Below are positions 45,754 through 56,575 of a stretch of DNA of 64,000 nt, piece after piece. The stretch is taken from contig VWND01000021.1 in assembly GCA_009599575.1 (NCBI GenBank), forward strand, positions 372,001-436,000, read 5' to 3'. The notes below the pieces were generated by a model that made no database searches, was not told the origin of the DNA, and saw only the letters and a list, made by a program, of their open reading frames with translations. Source of the DNA: Blumeriella jaapii. Lineage: Eukaryota; Ascomycota; Leotiomycetes; Helotiales; Drepanopezizaceae. Both the position numbers and the translations under genes were made by a program. Position 1 is the stretch's first letter, and the number at the start of each line of letters is the position of its first letter.

Positions 45754-45904
45754 AGCTACAAACCAACGCCAGCACCATTCCACCCACTCCAGTATCCCAT
45801 CCTACCTACCATTTCCACACAACGGGGGTAAGATTGCAAAGCTACAAACCAACGCCAGCACCATTCCACTCAACCCAGCATCCCATCCTACCATTTCCAC
45901 ACAC
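45754..45904. repeat. Direct repeat, two copies (45754-45822, 45840-45904)
   Basis: Both begin AGCTACAAACCAACGCCAGC and end CCATTTCCACACA. They differ by a few substitutions and a 4-bp CTAC deletion. Confidence 0.85.
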
Positions 45905-46218
45905 CACAACACCACGAATCCTTCGTTCATCTTCGCCCAGACCTTTGTAAAAAAAACAAAAGCCTTCCTTCACACGCACCACCATCATCACCACATCAAA
46001 ATCCCAATCGCAGAAAACCCGATAATCGTTTCAACTCAGACGCGTCAAAATAAACCCACACCCGTCCGTATCCAACACTGCGATTAAACCCAACACTGTG
46101 ATTAAATCCAACACAGCGGTTAAACCCCTCGCGCCACACCATCCGCAACCAGACCAATCATCGGTTGTTCTTCTTCTTCTTCTTCTTCGCTGTGCTTCAG
46201 ACCTACTGTGCTTCAGAC

Positions 46219-46310
46219 GTTACCTACCTACCTACCTACCTACCTACCTAGGTACCTACCTACCTACCTAGGTACCTACCTACCTAGGTACCTACCTACC
46301 GCGCGCCTAC
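46219..46310. repeat. CCTA-type microsatellite with GGTACC interruptions
   Basis: Tandem CCTA with regularly spaced CCTAGGTACC palindromes. The same tetranucleotide recurs at 61150-61266. Confidence 0.9.
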
Positions 46311-46684
46311 CTACACGCACGGACTTTTATTGACTGACGTCCAGCCCACTATTAAGCGAAGTCACGGACAACAACAACAAAACACGAACCCGACGATCAG
46401 AAAGCGGCACTGATAGAGAACCAACCGCCTTACCAGTTGCCGAACCTTCATGCGGTGATGCACCCGCCCTGCTATGCACGTGTAGTGTCAATAATTGGTT
46501 CGATCACGAGGTTTGGAAAACTGCTGCTGCGTTGCAGAGGAGCGGGATGGGTGGTGGTGGTGGGGGTCACGTGCTGGATGTGTCGGACTCGGGTGCGGGC
46601 TTAGCCTGCTGAGCCTGGGAAGTACAGTACAGTGCAGTGAAGCGTTTTGGTGTATTGTGGGTCTGGAAACATAGCAACAGCAGC

Positions 46685-46686
<2 letters not shown>

Positions 46687-46733
<47 letters not shown>

Positions 46734-46734
46734 A
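46687..46734. repeat. GCAA tetranucleotide microsatellite (about 12 copies)
   Basis: An uninterrupted GCAA/CAAG run. A shorter CAAG run lies at 57148-57171. Confidence 0.92.
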
Positions 46735-47168
46735 CTCTTGATTAGAGGGGCGGGTAGTTGAAGGGGAGACGAATGTGCGATTTATTAAGAACAGATACTG
46801 CTAAAAGCTAGCTAGCTACCCATTCGAAAGCGGCCCAAACCCACCCAGACCCCAGCCAGCCAAAAGTTAACGAAATAGTGTGAAAGCCGATGGAAACGAC
46901 GCAGAGAAAAGTTGGCGGGGGTTCAGCCTGGCTTGGCGAAAGGGAATCCCAACCACCAACCATTCTGCTGGTGGGAAAAACGGAAAAGAAAACCGGTGAT
47001 AGTGGGTACAGCATACAAGCCGAAAAGAAGACCCAGGATCCGCCCCCCCGCCCCCCCAAAAATTGCAAATGTAGTCTTTACGCAAACGCCGCTCTCCTAA
47101 TCTCTCATGTTCGAATCCAATCTCATAACAGAAAAGGAAAAAAAGGCAGTGCGGGCTTTTCGATGCTT

Positions 47169-48509
47169 CTACAACACCCAGGCAAAGGCCCCCACGAGTC
47201 CACCCAGAACAGCGAGCAAGGTCCCCTCAGCGGCGAAGCCCTTCTCGGCCCCAGCCGTGACAAACGAGCCATGAGCCGGGCTCGTCGGGCACCCGACGCC
47301 GTTGCACGAGGGCTGGACAGGCGTGCCCGTCGCGCCCGTGCCGTTGTGGTACGGGCCCGTGACGGCCGGGACGGGCACTGTGACGGTGAGGGTCGGCTTG
47401 CCCTCGCAAGCGTGGCACACCTTGGTCGTGACAGCGAAGTTCTCCGGGCACGTGGTGGGCTGCTCGCAGACGGCCGAGGTGCAGGTCTTGGTGATCGTGT
47501 AGGTGTTGGTCGTGAGGCCAGTGGGGCAGACGTCGACAAAGGCGGTGGTGTAGACAGTGACGTGCTCCGGGTGCTGGTGGAGGCAGAAGGCGACTGTGGG
47601 GTGAGGGATGGAGTCAGGGCTTGGTCGAGATGTGTCTGAAGAGGAGAAGGGCGGGAAGGGAAGGGAATGGAGGGGGGATGGGAGGAGGTGAGAACTTACG
47701 CTGGGCGGAGCAGTAGGCTTGGTTGGCGTTTGTCGCATTGCGGCACGCACTTTCTTGCGTGTAGCATTCTCCTCGGCTGCCGCAGGGCGTGTAGGTTGGG
47801 AGAGGCACGGCAGTTGTGGTGAGAGAGCCGTAAGGGCAGTCCGTCACGGTTGGGGCGCAGGAGGTGATGGTGTGTACCTCGGTCGTGTACAAGGTAGACG
47901 GAGAGGCGTCACAAGGGCATGGGAAGTCGACACAAACACATGGGATCTCTAAAGACGTGGTGATTGGGGCCTCTGAAGAAGAGGTGGAAAAGGTGGCGAC
48001 TGGGGCTTCCGAAATAGTGGTGATAGTTGCGGCCTCTGAAGACGTGGTGGAAGCCGGGGTGGGCACAACATCACTGCTGCCGAAATCGCTGATGGGGGCG
48101 TCGAAGGTCGAAGTCTAGGATGGCTTCTGTCAGTAAGATCCTTATAGCAAGATAGAATAATGCTTACGGTTCCTGGGGGAGGTGGGCACTCTTCCAGCTC
48201 CGGGTTGCAAGGAGGTTCCGATGGGCTGGGCACGGGAGGGGGGAGAGTGGTGGTAGGATTTCCACAGTACTCGTACTCAGGGTTGCAGACGTAGATTGAG
48301 CTCGTTGGCACAGGTAGTGGGATTGCCACCGATGTGCCCTGGCAGTACTCGTAGTTCGGGTTACAAGGATACTGGGCCACGACGAGGGGAGCGATGGAGA
48401 GGAGGGCGATCCATTTGGCAGCAGACCTGGAATGAAGGACGGAAGTTAGCTGTACGAAGGAGGAAAAGGGTTGCTGCAGCTGTGATTCAACTCACGAATA
48501 GAGGACCAT
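47169..48509 (-). CDS. Secreted Cys- and Ser/Thr-rich GPI-type cell-wall protein (four exons)
   Basis: Exons on the minus strand: 48496-48509, 48168-48426, 47700-48114 and 47169-47593, giving 370 residues. Introns of 69, 53 and 106 nt have GT..AG ends. A signal peptide is clear once the 14-nt first exon is joined (a hydrophobic core, then VVA before QYPC at about residue 22/23). Three C-N-P-x-[YL]-E-x-C repeats follow near residues 25-85. Then come a Ser/Thr/Pro linker, two Cys-rich parts with repeated TTEVHTITSC- and TITKTCTSAVC-like motifs, and a hydrophobic C-terminal tail (GTLLAVLGGLVGAFAWVL) suited to GPI attachment. It resembles fungal surface glycoproteins of undefined role and lies outside the cell or in the wall. 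Confidence 0.82.
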
Positions 48510-48991
48510 CTTGCTGGTTTCTGTTGGTTAGAAGAATTGAGCGTGAAGAGTTGCTGGTTGGAAAAGTGCGAGGAAGCGGAACAGAGCAGGATAAGCAGCT
48601 CAAAAGAGTGACTGGCTTTCTGGATTTCGTGCGACTAAAAGAGCGTGAGTTGACAAGAACGCCATTGCGTGGAGATGGCCGCTTCATATACTGCGTTCGT
48701 GATGTGGAATGTTGGGGTAAGGGCGCGGGCTTGAGGATCGCATTCTTCGCGTATGAGCTAGCGAGTAAACATCACGATTGATAGGCGAATGAAATAGCAA
48801 CAACGGAAATTGCAGAGACGAAAGAGGATTGCGCGGAGAAATGCGAGACGTCCGATGACGCGTTGGAATAATGTACATTTCTATTAATCTTCCATGCAGG
48901 TTTTCCGGCGTGGAAACGGGGTCTTGGTGAGACTTACCCAAAAGCCCCCCTCTATCCTCTATCATCATTCGTCAAGTCGTATCGTCGTACA
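48510..48991. other. Intergenic region between GPI-type protein promoter and CobW 3' end
   Basis: It contains the promoter and 5' UTR of the GPI-type gene and the end of the CobW gene. The plus-strand frame at 48296-48781 overlaps the real gene and has no domain. Nothing else is seen. Confidence 0.5.
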
Positions 48992-50075
48992 TCAAGCAAT
49001 CTTTTCAACCTTCAGCGTACCCTTCTGGTCGCCCTCTAATTCGATATAGCCGCCGCTCTCTAAACGTTTCTTCCACTTCTTGCTCTCGAACCGCGCCAAA
49101 ATCATCGTCATCCGCAGAACGACTCCACTACTCGATTCGTGCTCGTCGCTCTTCATCGGCGTGCATGTCCAGCGTCCGAAGGCCCAGTTGAGAATGTATC
49201 TCCCCGCTCCTCCAGAGCCGGGGTCTGAGTTGCCATCGGACGGCGCGATGGGCGACGATGCAGCCAACACGGCTTTGATGCGGTAGACCTCGTCCTTGCG
49301 CCGTCTTCAGCAGCTTTCCCAGCTTCTCGGCGTCCACCAGCGACCCAGCCTCCGCATCAAGCGCAATGGATAAAACCTCGACCTCACTCTGGTGTCCCGT
49401 CTCGTCTCCATGCCCATGCTCGTGTCCGTCCTCCTTCTCCCCCTCCCCCAACGCTCGCGCTAAGCCCCCATCGACCCCAAAGACCACATCCGCCGGCACA
49501 CGGCCCCGATCACTCTTCACCCACGCAATCTGAACCTCCATGTCCCCCAAGCGATCCAGACACTCATCCATGCGCCTCTCCCCGGCCGCCTCCCACTTGT
49601 TGAACACCACCAGATCCGTATACTTCGCCTGCACCTTCGCCGTGTAGCTCGTGTCCTCGTAGCCCTTCCAATTCTCGACATCGAGGACGGTCACGACGCC
49701 ATCCAGCACGAACGCGCCCCTCGTCTCCCTCGCCAGCCGGTTGACCTCCATGGCGAGCGTGGCGGGGAACGCCGACCCGGACGTCTCGACCACGATGCGG
49801 TCCGGGTGCTGCTGCTCGGCGAGCTCGCGCAGCGCGACGTCTAGCTGCCCGACGAGGTTGCAGCAGATGCAGCCGTTGAGCAGCTCGCGCACGCCGGCGA
49901 TGGAGGACGAGGCTGCCAGCTGCGAGTCGACGGCGAGGTCGCCGAACTCGTTCTTGAGCAGCGCGAGCTTGTACGTCGGATTCCGGGCGCGCAGCTGCGG
50001 GAGCAGATTGAGGAGCAGCGTCGTCTTCCCGGACCCTAGGAAGCCCGTGATGATGGTGATCGGGATGGGCGACAT
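48992..50075 (-). pseudogene. CobW/P47K-family GTPase (metallochaperone-like), single frameshift
   Basis: The start at 50073-50075 gives MSPIPITIITGFLGSGKTT, with the Walker A motif at residues 11-19. Other motifs are KNEFGD (41-46), the metal-binding GCICC (68-72), ETSG (97-100) and NKWE (159-162, a variant of NKxD). A His-rich loop HEHGHGDETGH lies at about 218-228, between GTPase and C-terminal domain. After residue about 259 (near 49,298) the frame runs into unrelated sequence. The expected CobW C-terminal domain (KDEVYRIKAVLAASS..., WAFGRWTCTP, to the stop at 48992) continues in another frame one base away. No intron is possible there. Such proteins load zinc or cobalt into client enzymes. 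Either a pseudogene or a sequencing error. Confidence 0.83.
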
Positions 50076-50985
50076 GGTGAGCTGGAATCCGGACCTTCCA
50101 ATCCATGAGAGAGGGGGGGGTAGAGAGGGGTTGGTTGTGTGGAGGGGTGAAGGAATGGAGAGCTCGGAATATTTTACCTCGCCGCTTTGACCAACCTTCC
50201 CCTTGTACAGTAAAGGCGGCTCTGAGGAACAATCAAAACAAACTCGAGATTCCCAATACACGAGATCCCCAATACATACCGTAATGTACATGCATTAGTA
50301 GTACAGTACACACAGGTAACCAGGCAAAACATATCCCATCCGCCCCAGAACACCTACACAACCACGAATCTCGCACCACCAATCATTAACCCCTTCAACC
50401 CTTCTATCCTTACCGTCCCACGGGTATTCGAATCATCAAGAGCTACTGTGTAGTAAGAATGCATTTCTTGCGGGCTCGGCGTCGACGGAGTCAAAAGCAA
50501 AGCTACGCACGCACATGAGGCAGAAGCAGAAGCAGTCTCTGCTTGATTCGGAGAAAAATCGCAAGATCCGGGAGGGGGGGAGAAAGGGAAGGGGAGGGAG
50601 GTATCATTCCTTCCAATACCCCCCTATGCTACGACGCCGGCACTTCTAGCCCTCTCACAAGTCACAAGGTCACAACATCCGGAATCAGACACACAATTCT
50701 GGTTTGGAATTTATCATCCATTCGTAACGATCGTGAGCAGCAGATGGAATCTTGCCTTACAAAATACACATGCAAAAAGCCTCGAGATGCTTCCATTTCC
50801 AATCAAAGGTTTGAAAGAAGATCGAATGCAAAACAGCCAGGCCGAGAGGCGGAAAGAAATGCCCGGTAATACCTTGCACGTCCCCTGCGAAGCCGTAAGA
50901 AGCAAAAAAACGAGATTGTGACGCGAAGACGGACTCTTCCACAGATCGTGGATCGGTCCAGTCCTCTGCCGACACAGATCAAGAT
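50076..50985. other. Gene-free stretch between CobW start and DUF1996+WSC 3' end
   Basis: It holds the promoter of the CobW gene (a GA/CT-rich stretch at 50100-50170) and the 3' UTR of the upstream gene. An in-frame upstream extension of the CobW frame to 50291 was not used because its residues do not match the family. Nothing else is seen. Confidence 0.5.
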
Positions 50986-52756
50986 TTACATGCCCGGGTT
51001 GCGATGGCGATGCAAGTGTCGAGCGCAGCGCACCTTCTGAGCACTCTTGGAGTAGATGCTGAGGGCCATGCTGCCGCCGCAAATCTGCTGGCCATCACCC
51101 TCACAAACCATGGAACATCTGCTCTCATCGATCTTGACGGCGCCATCAAGAGCGCTGTCGCAGAAGCACTCTCCACCGTACTCGGTACCGGCAACAGAGA
51201 AGCCCTTGGCCTCGCAGTAATCAACGCACTTGGTGTTGGAGACGGCGTGTTGACCGAGGTTGGCGAGCTTGATGCCGGTGAGAACGCGAGCCTGGACATC
51301 GGCGTAGCAGCCGGCGTATGACCAGCCTTCGGCAACCGAGGACGCGGAGGTTGGAGCAGGGCCTTGGGCAAGAACGGTAGTCCACACGACCGATGAAGTG
51401 GTCACGTATGCGGTAACCATGGTCGCAGGCTGATCGGCAGAATGGACAGGGGGCGCAGATACAGGAAGAGGGCTTGAGGCAGGCCCCTCAGCGGCTGGTG
51501 CCGACTGTGGTGGGCTTGAGGCAGGCTCCTCCGCGGCTGGTGCCGACTGTGGTGGGCTTGGAGAAGCTGACGGAGGATCCAAGATGGGCGCATCAGCAGC
51601 AGCAACAGCTTCACCCCATGCGCCAACGGAAACGTTGCCAGGAAGCTTGTCCATAACACCGGTGATCGTCTCCTCAACAGGGCAAGCCAGGTTGCAAGAA
51701 TCGGAAGGGTCATTTAGGCCCCCAATGAGACCAGGGCACTTGTCCATGCCGGAGCTTCCCGTATCGCAGTTGTCGATGATCTGTTGAAGCGTAGCGGAGT
51801 CCCATCCGTTGATGAAGTCGGCGTGAAGACTGTAGCCGGTGGGATCGCCGTTGGAAAGAACGAATGGTTGCTTGCCCTGGCCGGGAGTCCAGCGGTCTGC
51901 GAACTTGAGGGTGTTCCAGTAGACCTCGTAGAACATGTGCGGGACGTGGATCCAGCCCTCGGGGCACTTTCCGTGGGTGGGATAGTCCATGTTCTCCTCG
52001 TGGTTGGTGACAGCCTTGGCGGGGTTGTAGCAATGAGGGAAGTGGATGTCTGCACGGAGAGGAGAAGCATAGCCGTCACAGTTCTTGTCGGGGAAGCCAA
52101 CACCTGATCCTCCATTGCCTGGGTCTTGGATACCGACACCGTGAAGACCATCCGAGTCCTTGGGGTACAGGGGAGTGTTGCTGTTGGAGCGGGGGCAGGT
52201 CCATTGCACTGGTTGGATGTCACCATCAGCGTGGTCGATGATTTGCTTTCCGCCCGTGGCAGGGGGGGTTCGTAGAGACTGATCACCGGTGACGATGCGG
52301 AGTCCCTCAGGGAAGGCCTTGATCTGGTCGGTGGTTGCATCAAAGCTGTTGATGTTAGCCAAGATCCGCGGTGCACGTGAGGGCATCTTACAAGTAGTAG
52401 ACGTTCATGTAGAACAACTCAACCGGCTCCAGCAGATGGGTCTCGGGGTCTTGAAAGTAGAGTTTCGGCGTCCAGTAGTTACTCTTATCGTTCTTGATCA
52501 GACTAGATGTACAGGTCGACTGCTCGAGTGCCTGGTTCTCGGACATGTTCATGGCGAACGCATTCCCTCCTTGAATGGTGTGAACGTGACCGGATGGGAC
52601 ACCGGGATTGACGATGGGGTCGACACGGCCTTCCATGAGGGCTCCGTCTCCATAGAAACGGTTGACTGCGAACGTACGACTGTTAGGAGAGTACGCAGCC
52701 GCAGCAGCAGCAACAGCGGCGCAGAAGGCCATAACCATCGACTTTGAGAAATGCAT
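50986..52756 (-). CDS. Secreted DUF1996 protein with C-terminal WSC domain (two exons)
   Basis: The spliced product has 574 residues. Exon 1 is 52392-52756 and exon 2 is 50986-52345. The 46-nt intron 52346-52391 starts GTAAGA and ends with a CTAAC branch site 8 bases before the acceptor, and it removes the stop that otherwise ends the first frame. The signal peptide spans residues 1 to about 20 (an Ala-rich core). DUF1996 runs from about 35 to 345 and includes GRVDPIVNPGVPSGHVHTIQGG and HFPHCYNPAKA. A Pro/Ser/Ala linker has a repeated PPQSAPAAEEPASS unit, and a WSC domain (about 462-555, eight Cys, GWSYAGCYAD...CFC...CGG) follows. WSC domains bind polysaccharide, so a wall-associated extracellular role is likely. 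No catalytic assignment can be made. Confidence 0.9.
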
Positions 52757-53167
52757 CTTTGAAGTATGAAACCGTATTAGTATATGCAGTATGAAGATGG
52801 TGCTTTGAAGGTCTGAGTATCGCCAGGAGTACAGAGTCCGTCGCTGCTGGTCGGGAACGACTGTCGAGCTGTCAAAGCTGAGTGACTCGAGAGAGAGTGA
52901 TTGGGAAAGATGCACACGCGTGTGGGGAGCTGTTGACTGGCAGCGTGCGGGTGAAAAGGATGAGGAATATCTGTATCAACCGAGAACGAATGGACGGTGT
53001 GCAGGACGAATCGAAGAGGTGTAGGTGCGGCAAGAAACAGACACGTCAAGTGCGGCGGGTGAGAAGAAAGAAAAGTCGAGTGGGAGAGGTGTGAAGAGGA
53101 AGATATGAAGAAAAGTGTCGAGGCTAGATGAGGTAGCGCCAGTAGCGTGACGCTAGCATTCACTCGC

Positions 53168-53250
53168 GAACAGGCGCTAAACACAACACACAACTCACAA
53201 CACACAACACACAATATACAATATACACTACACAATACACTACACACTCG
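53168..53250. repeat. ACA-rich low-complexity tract
   Basis: Irregular repeats of CACAACACA and TACACTACACA over about 80 bases. Confidence 0.8.
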
Positions 53251-53720
53251 TGTTTCTAGGCCTCGTCATTCCCCTTTCCCCCGTAGCTTGCCATCTTTTC
53301 TTTCCGAGGCGTGGATGAGGTGGCGTCTCTCCGAAGAAGGAATCTGGAGCCGGCAGTCAGCAGAAGTGGCCAAATTGGGACGAAAAACAGGAACAGAGTG
53401 AATCGTAACAAGAGGTAGCCAGTAACCCCATTCTCGGGGAGACATATCAGAAGACGAAGACGGGAGGCAACATCTGCGCCATTCCCGGCCACTGCAGGCG
53501 CCAAACGCCGCCGTGCGGTCGGTTCTTTTGTTGTTGTCGCGCCGGGAGGAGGGTAAGGGTTCGAGCCCTCAAGCGAGCCAATCAGAAGTGGGGAAAAGGG
53601 GCAGAATGCAGCCTGTCACCATCACACGGGATAGCCTCACCGGGAGTCAACAACACCAACGGAGCCATCAATTGGATAAGTATACGGTAAGCAGACCTCT
53701 GTAGCTCTGACTGCTGAGCA

Positions 53721-54087
53721 GGAGGATAAGAGAAGAAGAAGAAGGAGAAGAAGAAGAAGAAGGAGAAGAAGAAGAAGAAGAAGAAGAAAAAAAGAAGAAA
53801 AAAAATAAGAAAAAGAAAAAGAAAAAGAAGAAGAAAACTCCGCCTCCCCCTCCTCCTCCTCCCCCACAAAAGAATCCCTCCTCTCTCCTTCTCGAAGAAG
53901 AATCCTCCTCCCTCTCCTCCCTCCTCCTCCCCCCCCTCCTCCCTCCCCCTCCTCCCTTCTCCTTCTCCTCCTCCTCCTCCTCCTTCTCCTCCCTCCTCCT
54001 CCTCCTCCCCCTCCTCCTTCTCTTCTCCGAAGAGATAAGAAGAAGAAGAAGAAGGAGAAGAAAAAAAGAAGAAAGAAGAAAAGAAGA
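53721..54087. repeat. Purine-pyrimidine-purine tract (GAA/CTC rich, 367 bp)
   Basis: About 115 bases of almost pure purine (GAA/GAAA), then about 190 bases of almost pure pyrimidine (CTC/CTT), then about 55 bases of purine again. The arms are roughly complementary, so it could form hairpin or triplex structures. The long open frames across it are artefacts of composition. Confidence 0.85.
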
Positions 54088-54393
54088 ACAACAACCCCCC
54101 CCCTACGTTCGAATTCGAGACACTGCTCAAGTCCAGCAGTTGAGCACACAAAATGCACAGGAGCCAGTCGACGCATCCCTCAGGAGAGAAGCCATTCGCA
54201 TCAGCAACTCACTGACCACGGACTCCGGGGGGCTTTCGCGGTGGGACGCATATTCTGCTACGCTTCAAGCTCCCTGTACACTCTGCTGTGGACGAGCGAA
54301 GGGAGGTGCGTGTGTGGTACCGCTGTGTTGGAAACGGCATCCGATACGTCGTCGGCAAGAAAAAGAAGAAAACGAAGCAAAAGCACTCCCTCC

Positions 54394-54566
54394 TTTTGCA
54401 GCAATCCAGACTCTCGGAAGAAGCTTTGATATCGCCATGGGCGCACTCCCCCTTTTGCAATCCAGACTCTCGGAAGGAGCTTTGATATCGCCATGGGTGC
54501 CACCCCCCCTTTTGCAATCCAGACTCCCGGAAGAAGCCTTGATATCGCCATGGGTGCACTCCCCAG
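54394..54566. repeat. Minisatellite, three copies of about 57-59 bp
   Basis: Copies start near 54394, 54453 and 54510. Each contains CAATCCAGACTC, CGGAAG and TTTGATATCGCCATGGG-like sequence (TTGATATCGCCATGGG in the last). Confidence 0.88.
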
Positions 54567-55065
54567 CTGTGATCCAGGCCCGCGATGTTCAACGCCACGG
54601 CACGGAGGCCTCCCTCCCCTTGTGGCGGGTCACGGCCTGTGGACAGTCGTGTACGTCTGACAGCCCATCCCACATAGAGCAAATGGCCGTCCCAGGAGAA
54701 GAAGCGCGTGGCCACGGGTTGATGAAACACGACGGTTCATCCCATCGCACGGTCCGGGCAGTCGGCGGTTAGGGTACACGTCTCACGCATCGACTGCCGC
54801 CCATACCCAATCTCGCCCGACGGTTACACAAACCAACCAGCGGCTCCCAAAAGAAAACCTCGCCTCGGAGTCGTCCCGTTCCACCACAGAAGCCAGGTAG
54901 GTAGGTGTACGACGCCGCAGACCTGTCATTCTTCGAGCCTGAAACGGGGATGGGTGGCGGCGTGGCGTCCGTAACCAGATCCCAGATCCCAGATCGGTTT
55001 GGCTGATCGATACCAGCCGGAAGAGCTCGCACGTACGCACGCAAGAACCGGTTGCGGGTGGCGGT

Positions 55066-55092
55066 GGATGGATGGATGGATGGATGGATGGG
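55066..55092. repeat. GGAT tetranucleotide microsatellite
   Basis: Six uninterrupted GGAT units; the same motif occurs at 45690-45714. Confidence 0.9.
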
Positions 55093-56004
55093 ATTGTTTC
55101 CCTCGGTCGCCGACGCGGACAAGCCATCGCCATCGATGCTCGATTGGTCGGCTGGCAGGCGGGCAAGGGGTTGGGTCATGTGACGAGCGTCCTCGTTGCT
55201 ATCCCTTGGATCATGGTCCGCAAACCTACTTACTTACTGTAAGTATCTACCTACGGTACCCACCTACTTACTGCACAGTACAGTATAGACCGGCAATTCT
55301 ATCGTCCATTGATACATTGATTCTACGAATTTCCCCAATCAACAAAGGCTTCCCAGCGGAGATTCTACTCCTTTCCCCCTCCTCCTCCTCCTCTCGACGA
55401 TCCCCCGTTGATCGGCAATAGCGAGAAGGGACAAGCAAGTACCGCTCTTCCTCTGCTGCGCGACGTCCCATCATAGGTAACATGCACCGGGAGGTCACGA
55501 GCAAGCTCGATTCCGTACGTAGAGAGATACCGCGGTGCGTGTGGTTGGTACAGCCATCCATACTGGTCATACGTCTTCGTTCGATACGTCGCTTTCTGTT
55601 CCGATTGCTGGGGCCGCCATGATCTGTGGCGTGGACCCGAGAGCGGGGCTACGATAACGCTGCTAGGAGAGGCAGTATTGTCTTGTTAGTCTTTTTTTAC
55701 AGTTGTTTCTTTTTCATAATTTCTTTTTCGTCTGTTCTTTTTCGTCTGTTCTTTTCCGTCTGTTCTTCTTCATCCTATCTTTTTCATCCTTTCTTTTTCC
55801 CTCCTTTGGAAAGGGAGAGGAGGGGTTTACGTCGAATCCACTTCACATCAAACCATTCATTTGACCCCATACTTTTGCATCAACCCTACCAAGGACAACA
55901 CAGATGGTAGGTACTGTACCGTACGTCTCGGAACGGGCTTACTCGACCACACCCGTGAACCTCCGTGCTGCTTTTGCGGATGTGCAGAGCGAGACGAGAG
56001 CCAA

Positions 56005-56335
56005 ACGCCTTCTCGAAGCGTCATTCTGTTTGTTTCCTATCACCTGTGACTTCACGCACGTAGCGAGAGGATAACAGAACGCCTTCTCAAAGCGTAACTC
56101 TGTTTGTTTCCTATCAACTGTGACTTCACGCACGTAGCGAGACGATAACAGAACGCCTTCTCGAAGCGTCATTCTGTTTGTTTCCTATCACCTGTGACTT
56201 CACGCACGTAGCGAGAGGATAACAGAACGCCTTCTCAAAGCGTAACTCTGTTTGTTTCCTATCAACTGTGACTTCACGCACGTAGCGAGACGATAACAGA
56301 ACGCCTTCTCAAAGCGTTATTTTTCTATCAACTGT
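56005..56335. repeat. 74-bp minisatellite, four full units plus a partial one, alternating A/B
   Basis: Units start at 56005, 56079, 56153, 56227 and 56301 (period exactly 74). Units 1 and 3 share GAAGCGTCATTCTG, CACCTG and GAGAGG. Units 2 and 4 share AAAGCGTAACTCTG, CAACTG and GAGACG. The array is therefore a dimer repeat of 148 bp, with the last partial unit diverging. Confidence 0.95.
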
Positions 56336-56382
56336 GCTGTGCCTTCAAGAACACCTCAGAGTCAAACGATACAATCTCTCGT

Positions 56383-56408
56383 AAAAAAAAAAAAAAAAAA
56401 AAAAAAAA
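56383..56408. repeat. Poly-A run of 26
   Basis: Twenty-six consecutive A, followed by a short G run. Confidence 0.9.
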
Positions 56409-56544
56409 GGGGGGTCACCTCTCACACAAAAGCACATACAAACCGAGACTGGCAAGAGAGGAAGATACTGTAGGCAGGTATTTATATTTATAGGTAGGTG
56501 AGGGTTAGACAATCCTTTAAACTCCTGTTCTTTTCTTCCAGCTC

Positions 56545-56546
<2 letters not shown>

Positions 56547-56575
<29 letters not shown>
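56547..56575. repeat. Poly-C run of 29
   Basis: Twenty-nine consecutive C. The length is likely uncertain in the assembly. Such runs can form G-quadruplex or i-motif structures. Confidence 0.9.

Larger units (their letters stand above)
45675..47168. other. Gene-free, microsatellite-rich stretch
   Basis: It contains (GGAT)n at 45690-45714, a run of 12 G at 45733-45744, and a direct repeat of about 65-69 bp (45754-45822 and 45840-45904). It also has (CCTA)n with interspersed GGTACC at 46219-46310 and (GCAA)n at 46687-46734. Open frames spanning them are low-complexity and not supported as genes. Confidence 0.7.

Noticed and set aside
46219..46310. CCTA/GGTACC array considered as a telomere-like or CRISPR-like array
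   Set aside because: The unit is a tetranucleotide microsatellite without spacers, and it is not a fungal telomere repeat (TTAGGG).
46890..47639. 249-codon plus-strand frame
   Set aside because: It is antisense to the GPI-type gene. Its Arg/Gly-rich text comes from the complementary strand.
49564..50232. Arg/Ala-rich minus-strand frame of 222 codons
   Set aside because: It overlaps the CobW gene in another frame and is compositional only.
53550..53580. tRNA-like B box (GGTTCGAGCCC)
   Set aside because: No matching A box or cloverleaf stems could be found upstream.
53582..54176. Long minus-strand frames rich in Glu/Gly/Phe/Ser over the purine-pyrimidine tract
   Set aside because: They are products of GAA/CTC repeats. 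Two frames are open at once, and there is no domain or start context.
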